Assembly: GCA_036507955.1 (NCBI GenBank)
Contig: DATCIH010000041.1
Coordinates: forward strand, 1 to 16,357
DNA from: DATCIH01 sp036507955
GTDB lineage: Bacteria; Bacillota; Clostridia; Clostridiales; Clostridiaceae
Reading direction: 5' to 3'
Length of the DNA stretch: 16,357 nucleotides
Part shown: one piece after another, positions 5,488-13,325 of the stretch
How positions within the stretch are numbered: the first letter of the stretch is position 1
How the letters are laid out: each line of letters starts with the position of its first letter
Translations under genes and position numbers: made by a program
Notes under the pieces: generated by a model
Seen by the model: the letters and a program-made list of their open reading frames with translations, nothing else
The model's database searches: none
What the model was told of the DNA's origin: nothing

Positions 5488-7611
5488 ATGAAAAGTATAA
5501 ACTGGGATAGTAAATCTTATAAAATTGATGGACAACCTGAGTTTTTAGTGTCTGGAGAATTTCATTATTTCAGAGTACCCAAAAAGGAGTGGGAGGTAAG
5601 ACTAAACTTATTTAAAGAAGCAGGTGGCAATTGTGTGGCAACCTATGTACCTTGGATTTTACATGAACCTAGCGAAGGAGACTTTAGGCTAGGTGATATT
5701 CCAGAAAGAGATCTGGAAGGATTCTTGGATTTATGCAAGAAATTAGAAATATTTGTTATTTGTAGACCAGGGCCTTATCAATATTCCGAGATGAAATATG
5801 ACGGCCTTCCCCAGTGGCTTATTAAAAATTATAAAGAAATATTAGCAAATGATATAAAGGGGAATATACTAAGACATTCATCCATCTCATATCTTCATCC
5901 TAAATTCTTAGAAAAAGCTCGATTGTGGTATGAAAAGATATGTCCTATAATATCGAAATGGACACTTTCTAAGGGAGGGCCTGTAGCCTTTATCCAATTT
6001 GATAATGAGCTAGGAGGCATACATGAATGGTTTGGCGGGTTAGATTACAATAAAGAAGCCATGGGTTTAGGTGACGAAAATGGTAGATTCCCATTATTTT
6101 TAAGGGAAAAATATAAAGAAACTTCATTATTAAATATCAGCTATGGAACTGATTTTAATAGTTTTAAAGATGCTTATCCGATTTCAAGTGAGGATATAAA
6201 AAATGATTTTGATAGGCTTAGAGTTAAGGATTATCAAGAATTTTATTTTACTGTAATAGCATCCTATGCAGAAATTTTAGTAAACTGGTTTAAGGAATTT
6301 AATATTGATTGTAATATAGTACATAACTCAGCAAATCCTACTATGAATTCCTATTTTCTTGAGACAATCGATAAATTAAAAGGTGGGTTTTTATTAGGAT
6401 CTGATCATTATTACAATTTGGATATGAATTGGGATCAAAATAATCCAACCCCTTTATATGCAGAAAAGGTATTTTACTCAAATGAGATGCTTAGACTTAT
6501 GGGCTTTCCAGCTACCGTATTTGAGTTGCCAGGTGGAAGTCCATCTGATTGGCCACCAATAACCCATGAAGATTTAAAATGCTGTTATATGACAAATGTG
6601 GCCCTTGGAATGAAGGGGCTAAATTACTATATATTTACCGGAGGCCCCAACCCATTAAATATAGGAAGTAACGGCGATAGTTATGATTATAATGCTTCCA
6701 TAGGTGAGAATGGTGATATAAGAGACAATTATAATGTACAAAAGGAATTTGGTGAATTTCTAAAGGAAAATTCTTGGATGGCTAGATCTTATAAGGTGTC
6801 TGATTTTTATGTGGGTCTTAACTTTGAATATAGTCGGAGTGGTAGATATACCAATAATAGCTCTATAGATAGCTTTAGTAACGAAGAAGCTTGGATACTT
6901 ATGAATAAAGGCATTATTATATCTTCATTATGTGGTTCCTATTCTCCAAATCTGGTTAATCTGTATGATGAAAGCTATGATGAATTCCTTGATAAGCCTC
7001 TGGTTATAACTTCTTCAAATTATATGGCAAAGGAAATTCAAATGAAGTTGGTAAGTTTTATTAAAAACGGTGGTAGAGTTATAATTTGTCCAGTTATACC
7101 TTGCTATGATGAGAACTTTAAAAGCTGTACTATATTAAAAGATTTTCTCCAGAGGGCTACCTGTAATAAATTTCATACAAATGATTTAAGAATTAACCTA
7201 AGGGAAATTAAAAATATACATGTAAGTTCTGCTTTTTATAGCACAAAAAGTCCTGAAGGAGCTGAAGCAATTGGCATTGAAGAAAACAGTGGCAGGATTG
7301 TTGCTTGGGAAAAGTGTTATGACAGGGGAGGAAGTATTACTTGGCTTGGACTCAACTGGAATCACGATAAAAATTCTCAAATAGATATGCTTACCTCAAT
7401 ACTTAAAATAGATAAACCTATTGTGCTATGTGATAATCATAATTTATGGACATCACTTAGAACAAACCAGGAAAATAGTATACTATTTATTATGAATTTA
7501 TTTTCTTCATCATTAACTGGAAAAATAAAGGTTCTAGGAAGTGATGGGAATTATATAAATTTAGGTAAATATACTCTCAAACCTATGGAGGTAAAGACTA
7601 TAAATTTATAA
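5488..7611 (+). CDS. Glycoside hydrolase family 35-type beta-galactosidase
   Basis: This 707-residue enzyme has a TIM-barrel catalytic domain at about 10-430. It opens with GQPEFLVSGEFHYFRVP, continues with GGNCVATYVPWILHEPSEGDF (46-66) and ICRPGPYQYSEM (91-102), all GH35 hallmarks. GGPVAFIQFDNELGG (163-177) holds the probable acid/base Glu174 after Asn173, and VFELPGG (344-350) the probable nucleophile Glu346. GLNYYIFTGGPNP followed by DSYDYNASIGENGDIRD matches the GH35 'YMFHGGTNFG ... TSYDYDAP' block. C-terminal beta-domains follow. There is no signal peptide, so it acts in the cytoplasm on an imported galactoside or related oligosaccharide; no transporter is seen in the window. It is the last gene of the AraC operon and is followed by a terminator. 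The ATG has AGAGGAAAGG upstream. Confidence 0.9.
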   Translation: MKSINWDSKSYKIDGQPEFLVSGEFHYFRVPKKEWEVRLNLFKEAGGNCVATYVPWILHEPSEGDFRLGDIPERDLEGFLDLCKKLEIFVICRPGPYQYSEMKYDGLPQWLIKNYKEILANDIKGNILRHSSISYLHPKFLEKARLWYEKICPIISKWTLSKGGPVAFIQFDNELGGIHEWFGGLDYNKEAMGLGDENGRFPLFLREKYKETSLLNISYGTDFNSFKDAYPISSEDIKNDFDRLRVKDYQEFYFTVIASYAEILVNWFKEFNIDCNIVHNSANPTMNSYFLETIDKLKGGFLLGSDHYYNLDMNWDQNNPTPLYAEKVFYSNEMLRLMGFPATVFELPGGSPSDWPPITHEDLKCCYMTNVALGMKGLNYYIFTGGPNPLNIGSNGDSYDYNASIGENGDIRDNYNVQKEFGEFLKENSWMARSYKVSDFYVGLNFEYSRSGRYTNNSSIDSFSNEEAWILMNKGIIISSLCGSYSPNLVNLYDESYDEFLDKPLVITSSNYMAKEIQMKLVSFIKNGGRVIICPVIPCYDENFKSCTILKDFLQRATCNKFHTNDLRINLREIKNIHVSSAFYSTKSPEGAEAIGIEENSGRIVAWEKCYDRGGSITWLGLNWNHDKNSQIDMLTSILKIDKPIVLCDNHNLWTSLRTNQENSILFIMNLFSSSLTGKIKVLGSDGNYINLGKYTLKPMEVKTINL

Positions 7612-7621
7612 ACTAACTAAA

Positions 7622-7643
7622 AAAGGGATCCTCGGATCCCTTT
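7622..7643. terminator. Bidirectional terminator between convergent genes
   Basis: AAAGGGATCC (7622-7631) pairs perfectly with GGATCCCTTT (7634-7643), a 10-base stem with a very tight loop. The T tracts are short on either side; TTTTTTT follows at 7652-7658. It ends the GH35 operon and the converging membrane-protein gene. Confidence 0.8.
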
Positions 7644-7659
7644 AAATATACTTTTTTTG

Positions 7660-8433
7660 CTAGAAATTTTGTTCAACTTGAATTTCAGTCTCTATAGTTT
7701 TAACTTCAGGTTCAGAATTAACAAATATCCATGGAATGTAAAATAAAGTCAATATAGTAATACCCAAGATAACAAAGCAAAAATAATATGACAGTCCACT
7801 TTGAGGTAATAAGCTTAAAGGAGTATTTATATTTGGAGGAGAAGCTAAAAACATCCAGTTTGATTTAATAGTGCTCATATATTTTAAATCTATAAAACGC
7901 ACCACAATTGTTATAGGGAATAAAATAGCCACTGATTTTATCAGAGCCTTTAGGTTTATGGTATAGCCATGTACTGCTATAAAATAGACAATTGTAAGAA
8001 ATATGTAACCATGGACTCCAAAATAATGATAAAATCTCATTTTATCCGGTCCTATACCAGATATATCAGGAAATAAGAGAGATACTAAGGCACCAACGCC
8101 CCAAAAATAAAGTATATTGAATACTGCATTTTTTTTACTTATACATAATATAAAGGATAACCATAGGGCCATAGCGCATAAATCCAAGGGAATTAATCTT
8201 TTTATAAATAAAGTATTATAAACAAAATTTGATATATGATATGTTAACTCTAATCCAAAAGCTACAAGAGTAGCTGAAATCCTTACGATTTTATCAATTC
8301 TAGGTTGCCCTAAGCTTTTACGATAAATTATTATTAATGAGGTCAGTAAAACAATTAGGGCTAAAGCATATAAATGATAAGTACTGAAGGGCTCTAAATC
8401 ATACCTTCCAGGAACATTTTCGAAAAAACTCAT
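7660..8433 (-). CDS. YwaF-like integral membrane protein (TIGR02206)
   Basis: The 257-residue protein has about seven membrane segments, near residues 18-36, 46-64, 78-96, 100-119, 135-153, 162-180 and 213-235. The pattern of an N-terminal FSTYHLYAL, ELTYHISNFVYN (63-73), LPLDLC-like IPLDLCAMALWLSF and FYHYFGVHGYIFLTIVYF is that of the TIGR02206/YwaF family of Bacillus and clostridia, whose function is unknown. Several His and Tyr lie in or next to the membrane. The ATG at 8433 has a strong AGGAGGTG. It is monocistronic, with its own promoter upstream and the shared terminator downstream. Confidence 0.85.
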   Translation of the reverse strand: MSFFENVPGRYDLEPFSTYHLYALALIVLLTSLIIIYRKSLGQPRIDKIVRISATLVAFGLELTYHISNFVYNTLFIKRLIPLDLCAMALWLSFILCISKKNAVFNILYFWGVGALVSLLFPDISGIGPDKMRFYHYFGVHGYIFLTIVYFIAVHGYTINLKALIKSVAILFPITIVVRFIDLKYMSTIKSNWMFLASPPNINTPLSLLPQSGLSYYFCFVILGITILTLFYIPWIFVNSEPEVKTIETEIQVEQNF

Positions 8434-8475
8434 AATGACACCTCCTATAGAACATAATTTATTCTCCTTTAATGT

Positions 8476-8503
8476 ATATTAATAAAATTGCTGATAAATT
8501 CAA
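8476..8503 (-). promoter_or_regulatory. Promoter of the YwaF-like gene
   Basis: On the minus strand TTGAAT (8498-8503), a 16-base spacer and TAATAT (8476-8481) are seen 43 bases ahead of the start codon. The match is fair. The rest of the 8434-8674 gap is AT-rich; I could not assign the spoVAC promoter with confidence, which would be expected to use the forespore sigma factor. Confidence 0.5.
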
Positions 8504-8674
8504 TTTTACGATTATTAATTGAAAATGTCCATATTTTATAATTGTTACAGAAATATGATGTGTAGATTCTATATATAAAAAAATATAAATGTATGAATTA
8601 AAAGTTTAATTTAAGGAAAAATAAATTTATCAAATAAAAGCTTTAACCAGTAAAAACTGTTAAGTGGAGGGAAA

Positions 8675-9148
8675 ATGCCTAAAAATAAAGAATTGAGTTT
8701 AGATGAAAAGAACTACAAAGAATTTGTTAAGGATAGGGAAAGTAAAAGACCGATTTTTTTAAATTGCTGCAGAGCATTTTTAGTAGGAGGTCTTATATGC
8801 CTTTTAGGACAAATTATACAATGGACTTTTATAACATATTTTGGATTTACAAAAGAGAATGCAGGAAATCCTACTAGTGCTGTCTTGATTATAGTAGCTG
8901 TAATACTAACTGGTTTAGGAGTGTATGATAAAATCGCTCAATGGGCTGGAGCTGGCACTGCCATACCTGTTACAGGCTTTGCAAATACGATAGCATCTGC
9001 TGCCATCGAGCATAGAAGTGAAGGGTACGTCCTTGGAGTTGGAGGAAACATGTTTAAACTTGCAGGATCTGTTATAGCTTTTGGAGTCTTTTCAGCTTTC
9101 ATAGTGGCTATAATAAAGATTACTATATTATGGATAGGGGGTATGTAA
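8675..9148 (+). CDS. spoVAC: Stage V sporulation protein AC
   Basis: SpoVAC is a membrane protein of the forespore inner membrane that takes part in the movement of dipicolinic acid (DPA) into the spore and, in Bacillus, behaves as a mechanosensitive channel during germination. The 157-residue product is full length. It starts with a charged segment (1-28), then CRAFLVGGLICLLGQIIQ (about 32-49) as first membrane helix, a second near 68-88, and the highly conserved YDKIAQWAGAGTAIPVTGFANTIASAAIEHRSEG loop (88-121), ending in a third helix region (about 128-155). The start ATG follows GTGGAGGG at a proper distance. The stop codon touches the spoVAD ATG, so the two are coupled. Confidence 0.95.
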   Translation: MPKNKELSLDEKNYKEFVKDRESKRPIFLNCCRAFLVGGLICLLGQIIQWTFITYFGFTKENAGNPTSAVLIIVAVILTGLGVYDKIAQWAGAGTAIPVTGFANTIASAAIEHRSEGYVLGVGGNMFKLAGSVIAFGVFSAFIVAIIKITILWIGGM

Positions 9149-10150
9149 ATGAAAAGAGTTAACCAAACTTGGATTTTTGAAAAGCCACCTGTTATTATAT
9201 CTAGTGCAACTGTAGGCGGACCATTTGAAGCGAAGGGTGCTATATCAAAGGATTTTGACATGCTTCATACAGATAATTGGCTTGGCCAGGATAGCTTTGA
9301 AAAAGCAGAAAAAAAGCTATTAGAGAATGCTTGCGAAATAGTTATTAAAAAAGCTAATTTGAAAAAGGAAGATATTAATTTCTTTATCAGTGGGGATTTA
9401 CTGGATCAAATTATAACCAGTACCTTTACTGCAAGAACTTTAAAGATACCATTTCTGGGAATATATGGTGCCTGCTCTAGCTCAATGGAAGGTTTAGCAT
9501 TAGCTGCATTATTAGTAGATAGCAACGCAGCAGATATTGTGCTAGCTGCAGCTACAAGTCATTATAATACAGCAGAAAAACAATACAGGTATCCCAATGA
9601 TTATGGTTCACAAAAGCCACCAACTGCCCAGTGGACTGTAACTGGCTCAGGCGCTGTAATAGTCTCAAATAAAGGAGAAGGTATTAAGGTAACTTCAGCA
9701 ACGATAGGACGAGTTATTGATATGGGTATCACAGATCCATCCAATATGGGAGCAGCAATGGCTCCTGCTGCAGTTGATACTATAAAAGCTCATTTTAAAG
9801 ATTTAAATATAGCTCCAGATTATTATGATATTATTGCAACAGGAGATCTTGGAGTGGGTGGTCATAAAATAGCCAAGGACCTATTGGCAAAGGATGGCAT
9901 TAATATAAGTGAAGACATATTTACTGATTGTGGATTATTGATCTATGGTCAGGACCAACAGGTATTTTCAGGAGGAAGTGGCTGTGCCTGCTCTGCTACA
10001 GTGACTTATGGACATTTCTTTAACAGGATGAAGCGAGGAGAAATAAAAAGGATTCTAATTATAGCAACTGGTGCTCTTTTATCTCCATTATCTAGTCAAC
10101 AAAAGGAAAGCATACCGTCCATAGCACATGCTGTGTCAATGGAGATTTAA
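9149..10150 (+). CDS. spoVAD: Stage V sporulation protein AD
   Basis: SpoVAD is a thiolase-fold, peripheral inner-membrane protein that binds dipicolinic acid and is required for its uptake into the developing spore. The 333 residues match the usual length of about 338. Seen are the N-terminal WIFEKPPVIISSATVGGPFEAKG (8-30), the thiolase-like nucleophile region GACSSSMEGLALAALL (107-122) with Cys109, a central substrate segment RYPNDYGSQKPPTAQWTVTGSG, and the Gly-rich SGGSGCACSATVTYGHF near the C terminus. GGATAGGGGGT precedes the ATG inside the end of spoVAC. Clostridial operons normally continue with spoVAE; here a terminator follows at once. Confidence 0.95.
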   Translation: MKRVNQTWIFEKPPVIISSATVGGPFEAKGAISKDFDMLHTDNWLGQDSFEKAEKKLLENACEIVIKKANLKKEDINFFISGDLLDQIITSTFTARTLKIPFLGIYGACSSSMEGLALAALLVDSNAADIVLAAATSHYNTAEKQYRYPNDYGSQKPPTAQWTVTGSGAVIVSNKGEGIKVTSATIGRVIDMGITDPSNMGAAMAPAAVDTIKAHFKDLNIAPDYYDIIATGDLGVGGHKIAKDLLAKDGINISEDIFTDCGLLIYGQDQQVFSGGSGCACSATVTYGHFFNRMKRGEIKRILIIATGALLSPLSSQQKESIPSIAHAVSMEI

Positions 10151-10183
10151 AAATGAGGGAAGCATTTTGCTTCCCTCATTTTT
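10149..10183 (+). terminator. Terminator of spoVAC-spoVAD
   Basis: A perfect 16-base stem (10149-10164 with 10168-10183) with a three-base TTT loop, centred on GAGGGAAGC, ends in T5. Its first bases are the last two of the spoVAD stop codon, so there is no room for another gene of this operon. Confidence 0.9.
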
Positions 10184-10257
10184 GGGTTTAGACACATTTT
10201 CTCTTGGCTTTTTAATCACTGTTAGTTAAAATAATAAAAGAAAAATATAGCTAAGAA

Positions 10258-10285
10258 TTGCAATTATATAAATTCGTAGTATAAT
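10258..10285 (+). promoter_or_regulatory. Promoter of the 27-codon gene
   Basis: TTGCAA (10258-10263), 16 bases, then a perfect TATAAT (10280-10285). The start codon of the mini-gene is about 60 bases beyond the expected transcription start. The remaining bases from 10184 on are AT-rich with nothing else recognised. Confidence 0.65.
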
Positions 10286-10351
10286 ATACTTAATAACAAA
10301 TGAAATTTTTATTATTTACAAAATAGAGATTAGTTTAAGGAGGTAATAATT

Positions 10352-10435
10352 ATGCCAGATAAGGGTAAAAGTAAGAGCGGAACTAAAAAAGCTCCAAAGG
10401 GAAAAACTCCAGCTCCAGCTCCAAAAGCAAAGTAA
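10352..10435 (+). CDS. Small basic Lys/Pro/Ala-rich protein, 27 residues
   Basis: The predicted peptide begins MPDKGKSKSGTKKAPKGK and ends TPAPAPKAK. It has nine Lys, five Pro, and no aromatic or large hydrophobic residue apart from the starting Met. It has a near-perfect ribosome binding site, AAGGAGGT, seven bases before the ATG, its own promoter and a perfect palindromic terminator three bases after the stop, so it is very likely translated. I recognise no family. The tail resembles the disordered Lys/Pro/Ala tails of histone-like proteins, so a nucleic-acid-binding role is possible. Alternatively, because corA follows the terminator by only 30 bases, it could be a leader peptide whose Pro-rich end controls readthrough into corA, by analogy with the Pro-containing leaders of enterobacterial Mg transport genes; nothing here proves that. 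Confidence 0.7.
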   Translation: MPDKGKSKSGTKKAPKGKTPAPAPKAK

Positions 10436-10438
10436 TAT

Positions 10439-10468
10439 AAAACACATAGTTTAAACTATGTGTTTTAT
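10439..10468. terminator. Perfect palindromic terminator between the mini-gene and corA
   Basis: AAAACACATAGTTT (10439-10452) is followed directly by its exact reverse complement (10453-10466), a 28-base perfect palindrome forming a stem of about 12 pairs with a four-base loop and ending TTTTATTTT. It can stop transcription of the mini-gene or serve as an attenuator before corA. Confidence 0.8.
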
Positions 10469-10496
10469 TTTCAATATGGATTATTTAGGAGAGAAT

Positions 10497-11552
10497 ATGA
10501 ATAGAATTATAAAAAAGTCCAGCGGAATTGGCGTTGCTCCTGGAACCTTGGTGCATATAGGAGATAAACTTAAAGAAACCGTTGATGTCACCTTGATTAG
10601 GTACAATGAGGACGATTATGAAAAAAAGATGCTTAATCATATCGGAGATTTAGATTCTACTAAGGACCATATATATTGGTTAAATATAGATGGACTTCAT
10701 GATATAAAGCTTATGGAAAGTATAGGAAAAAAATTTAAACTGCATCCACTTATTATGGAGGACATATTAAACACTGGCCAAAGAACAAAGGTGGATGATT
10801 ATGATGAATATATGTTTGTAGTATTGAAATTACTTTACTTTGATGGGGATAAAAACAAGTTAAGCTCAGAGCAAATAAGTATGATCCTAACAGATAATTA
10901 TATTATATCCTTTCAAGAAAAGGGTGGGGATATATTTGATAATGTTAAGAAAAGATTAGAAGCAGGTAAGGGTAATATTAGAAAGCTTGGAGCTGACTAT
11001 TTATTGTATGCTTTATTAGATTCAGTGGTGGACAGTTATTTTGTTATATTAGAGAAATTAGGAGATCAGATTGATGCTTCTGAAGAAGATTTAATGGAAG
11101 AGCCAAAAAAAGAAAATCTTCAAAACATTCATAATTTAAAAAGAGAGATGTTATTTCTTAGAAATTCTATATGGCCTCTAAGAGAAGTAATTAGCTCAAT
11201 ATTAAGATATGAAAATACACATATAAAGCCAAGTACGGTGGTTTATATAAGAGACGTTTATGATCATATTATTCAGGTTATTGACACAGTGGAAATATAT
11301 AGAGACATGCTATCTGGTATGTTGGATACTTATTTATCCAGTATAAGTAATAAAACTAACGAGGTAATGAAGGTACTTACAATTATGTCAACTATATTTA
11401 TTCCTATAACATTTTTAGCAGGAGCCTATGGAATGAATTTTAAATATATTCCTGAATATAACTGGAAATGGAGTTATCTTGCTTTTTGGTGCATTTCTAT
11501 TGGTTCGACTTTACTATTGTTAAAATTATTTAAAAATAAAAAATGGCTTTAA
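10497..11552 (+). CDS. corA: CorA-type magnesium/cobalt transporter
   Basis: CorA forms a homopentameric channel that takes up Mg2+ (also Co2+, Ni2+) across the membrane. The 351-residue product has a large cytoplasmic domain with the HPLIMEDILN (about 83-92) and DDYDEYMFVVLK segments, a long stalk helix (about 195-290) and two C-terminal membrane helices (about 293-312 and 325-343) joined by the signature YGMNFKYIPE, GMN at 312-314. I start it at ATG 10497 with AGGAGA upstream; the longer frame from 10458 would begin inside the terminator palindrome and has no ribosome binding site. The next gene, luxS, follows by 33 bases without a terminator, so the two may be co-transcribed. Confidence 0.93.
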   Translation: MNRIIKKSSGIGVAPGTLVHIGDKLKETVDVTLIRYNEDDYEKKMLNHIGDLDSTKDHIYWLNIDGLHDIKLMESIGKKFKLHPLIMEDILNTGQRTKVDDYDEYMFVVLKLLYFDGDKNKLSSEQISMILTDNYIISFQEKGGDIFDNVKKRLEAGKGNIRKLGADYLLYALLDSVVDSYFVILEKLGDQIDASEEDLMEEPKKENLQNIHNLKREMLFLRNSIWPLREVISSILRYENTHIKPSTVVYIRDVYDHIIQVIDTVEIYRDMLSGMLDTYLSSISNKTNEVMKVLTIMSTIFIPITFLAGAYGMNFKYIPEYNWKWSYLAFWCISIGSTLLLLKLFKNKKWL

Positions 11553-11585
11553 TTTAGTAAAAGATAAAATTTAAGGAGGAAAAAC

Positions 11586-12065
11586 ATGAAGAAAATAGCT
11601 AGTTTTACTGTAAATCATTTAGATTTACTTCCAGGTATATATGTTTCAAGAAAAGATACTGTAGGGGATAAGATTGTAACAACCTTTGATATAAGAGTTA
11701 CCACACCAAATAAAGAGCCTGTGCTTAATACTGCTGAGATTCATACCATGGAGCATTTAGGTGCAACTTATTTAAGAAATCATAAAGAATTTGGAGATAA
11801 AACCATATATTTTGGACCTATGGGTTGCAGAACCGGTTTTTACTTAATATTAACTGGAGATTATGCTTCCAAGGATATCGTTTCCTTAGTTCAAGGTTTA
11901 TTCGAATTTATGGCAGATTTTCAAGGGGAAGTACCAGGAGCGGCAGCTAAGGATTGTGGAAATTATCTTGATCTGAATTTAAGTATGGCAAAATATGTAT
12001 CAAAGAAATATCTTAAGGAAATACTTTTAAATATTACGGACAAAAATCTTAATTACCCATTATAA
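11586..12065 (+). CDS. luxS: S-ribosylhomocysteine lyase
   Basis: LuxS splits S-ribosylhomocysteine to homocysteine and DPD, the precursor of autoinducer-2, in the activated methyl cycle. The 159-residue protein is full length. The metal site is clear: H53-x-x-E56-H57 (HTMEH) and Cys124 (AKDCGNY), with catalytic Cys81 in GPMGCRTGFY. The ATG has TAAGGAGGAAAA at good spacing. It lies behind corA and ends at a terminator shared with asd. No nucleosidase (pfs/mtn) or methionine-cycle gene is near it. Confidence 0.96.
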   Translation: MKKIASFTVNHLDLLPGIYVSRKDTVGDKIVTTFDIRVTTPNKEPVLNTAEIHTMEHLGATYLRNHKEFGDKTIYFGPMGCRTGFYLILTGDYASKDIVSLVQGLFEFMADFQGEVPGAAAKDCGNYLDLNLSMAKYVSKKYLKEILLNITDKNLNYPL

Positions 12066-12068
12066 GCT

Positions 12069-12104
12069 AAAAAAATAAAAGCAAGAAATTGCTTTTATTT
12101 TTTT
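12069..12104. terminator. Bidirectional terminator between luxS and asd
   Basis: A perfect 16-base stem (12069-12084 with 12089-12104) closed by a GAAA tetraloop, with A7 on one side and T7 on the other. The asd stop codon (12095-12097 on the minus strand) lies inside it. Confidence 0.9.
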
Positions 12105-13180
12105 ACAAGGTATCCTTCTTCTTTCAAAAGCTCTGCAATAAGCACGGCTCCACCAGCGGCGCCTCTTATGGTATTATGTGATAGACCTACAAATTTGTAA
12201 TCAAAAACACTATCTTCTCTAAGTCTACCACAGGATATTCCCATCCCATTTTCTAGGTCCCTATCAAGATTAGTTTGAGGTCTGTTATCCTCTTCAAAAT
12301 AGGTAATAAATTGCTTTGGAGCACTTGGAAGCTTTAAGAGCTGAGGTTTACCTTTATAATTTTTCCATAACTCTAATATTTCTTCCTTAGTAGGTTTATT
12401 TTCAAATTTAACAAATACAGTTGCTAAGTGACCATCAAGAACTGGAACTCTTATGCACTGGGTTGAAATTATAGGACTTTTTGCCTTTACAATCTCACCA
12501 TTTTCAATTGTTCCCCAGATTTTTAAGGGCTCTTGTTCACTTTTTTCTTCTTCACCGCCAATGTAAGGTATTACATTGTCCAGAATTTCAGGCCAAGTTT
12601 CAAAAGTTTTACTAGCACCAGATATTGCTTGATAGGTTGAAGCAATAACAGTAATTGGTTTAAATTTTAGTAGAGGGGTTAATAGCGGTACATAGCTTTG
12701 TATGGAGCAGTTTGGCTTTACGGCTATAAAGCCTGTTTTTGTACCAAGACGCTTTCTTTGATAATCAATAATAGCAAGATGACTATCATTGATTTCAGGA
12801 ATTACCATAGGTACATCTTTTACCCATCTATTAGCAGAATTGTTTGATATGACCGGGGTTTCGCATTTAGCATAAGCTTCTTCAAGTGCTTTAATTTCTT
12901 CTTTTTTCATATCAACAGCACAAAATACAAAATCTACTTGACTACAAAATTCCTCAACGATAGAAGCATCTTGAACAATCATATCCTTAATTCTTTCAGG
13001 TATAGGAGTAGACATCTTCCATCGATTTTTTACTGCGTTCTCATAGGTTTTACCCGAGGAACTTATGCTAGCAGCTATAGCGCTTATTTGAAAATATGGG
13101 TGGTTTTCTAGTAAAGTTATGAAACGCTGGCCTACCATTCCAGTTACACCAACGATACCAACCTTGAATTTATCCTTCAC
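12095..13180 (-). CDS. asd: Aspartate-semialdehyde dehydrogenase
   Basis: Asd reduces aspartyl-phosphate to aspartate semialdehyde with NADPH, feeding lysine/DAP, threonine and methionine synthesis. The 361-residue protein has the N-terminal VGIVGVTGMVGQRF (7-20) nucleotide loop, the nucleophile Cys158 in VKPNCSIQ, and the base His251 in CIRVPVLDGHLA. Length and motifs (KPNCS instead of NPNC, SNNSANR) indicate the archaeal/fungal-like subgroup rather than the shorter type of Bacillus and E. coli. The start is GTG at 13180 with GAGGTGAT upstream. The gene stands alone; no dapA or lysC is next to it, and no lysine riboswitch fits in the short upstream region. Confidence 0.95.
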   Translation of the reverse strand: MKDKFKVGIVGVTGMVGQRFITLLENHPYFQISAIAASISSSGKTYENAVKNRWKMSTPIPERIKDMIVQDASIVEEFCSQVDFVFCAVDMKKEEIKALEEAYAKCETPVISNNSANRWVKDVPMVIPEINDSHLAIIDYQRKRLGTKTGFIAVKPNCSIQSYVPLLTPLLKFKPITVIASTYQAISGASKTFETWPEILDNVIPYIGGEEEKSEQEPLKIWGTIENGEIVKAKSPIISTQCIRVPVLDGHLATVFVKFENKPTKEEILELWKNYKGKPQLLKLPSAPKQFITYFEEDNRPQTNLDRDLENGMGISCGRLREDSVFDYKFVGLSHNTIRGAAGGAVLIAELLKEEGYLVKK

Positions 13181-13223
13181 AATATCACCTCACAAAATTT
13201 GTATGGGTAAATTTATAACTCTT

Positions 13224-13252
13224 ATATTAACAAGTATATGATAAAAATGCAA
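13224..13252 (-). promoter_or_regulatory. Promoter of asd
   Basis: On the minus strand TTGCAT (13247-13252), 17 bases, TAATAT (13224-13229), about 45 bases before the GTG start. It is divergent from, and nearly abuts, the putative promoter of the recombinase-like gene. Confidence 0.6.
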
Positions 13253-13257
13253 ATGGA

Positions 13258-13286
13258 TTTACAAAATATTAATGTAATGTTAAAAT
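13258..13286 (+). promoter_or_regulatory. Possible promoter of the recombinase-like gene
   Basis: TTTACA (13258-13263), 17 bases, TAAAAT (13281-13286), 40 bases ahead of the start codon. In such AT-rich DNA a match of this quality can occur by chance. Confidence 0.45.
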
Positions 13287-13325
13287 TATTTAATGTTTTA
13301 AATATATTTACTAGGAGTTTTTTTT

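Noticed and set aside
7198..7380. Minus-strand open frame inside the GH35 gene
   Set aside because: Antisense shadow of a coding region with clear family motifs; no ribosome binding site.
8648..8659. Small hairpin CAGT-AAAA-ACTG ahead of the spoVAC ribosome binding site
   Set aside because: A four-base stem is expected by chance in AT-rich DNA and has no T tract or other regulatory sign.
8938..9261. Minus-strand open frame across the spoVAC/spoVAD junction
   Set aside because: Antisense to two conserved, overlapping-in-function genes; no start signals.
10458..10496. Upstream extension of corA to an ATG at 10458
   Set aside because: That ATG lies inside the perfect palindrome of the preceding terminator and has no ribosome binding site; AGGAGA supports the start at 10497.
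13181..13325. Lysine riboswitch or T-box ahead of asd
   Set aside because: The leader is only about 40 bases after the likely -10 box and has no conserved hairpins or T-box motif.
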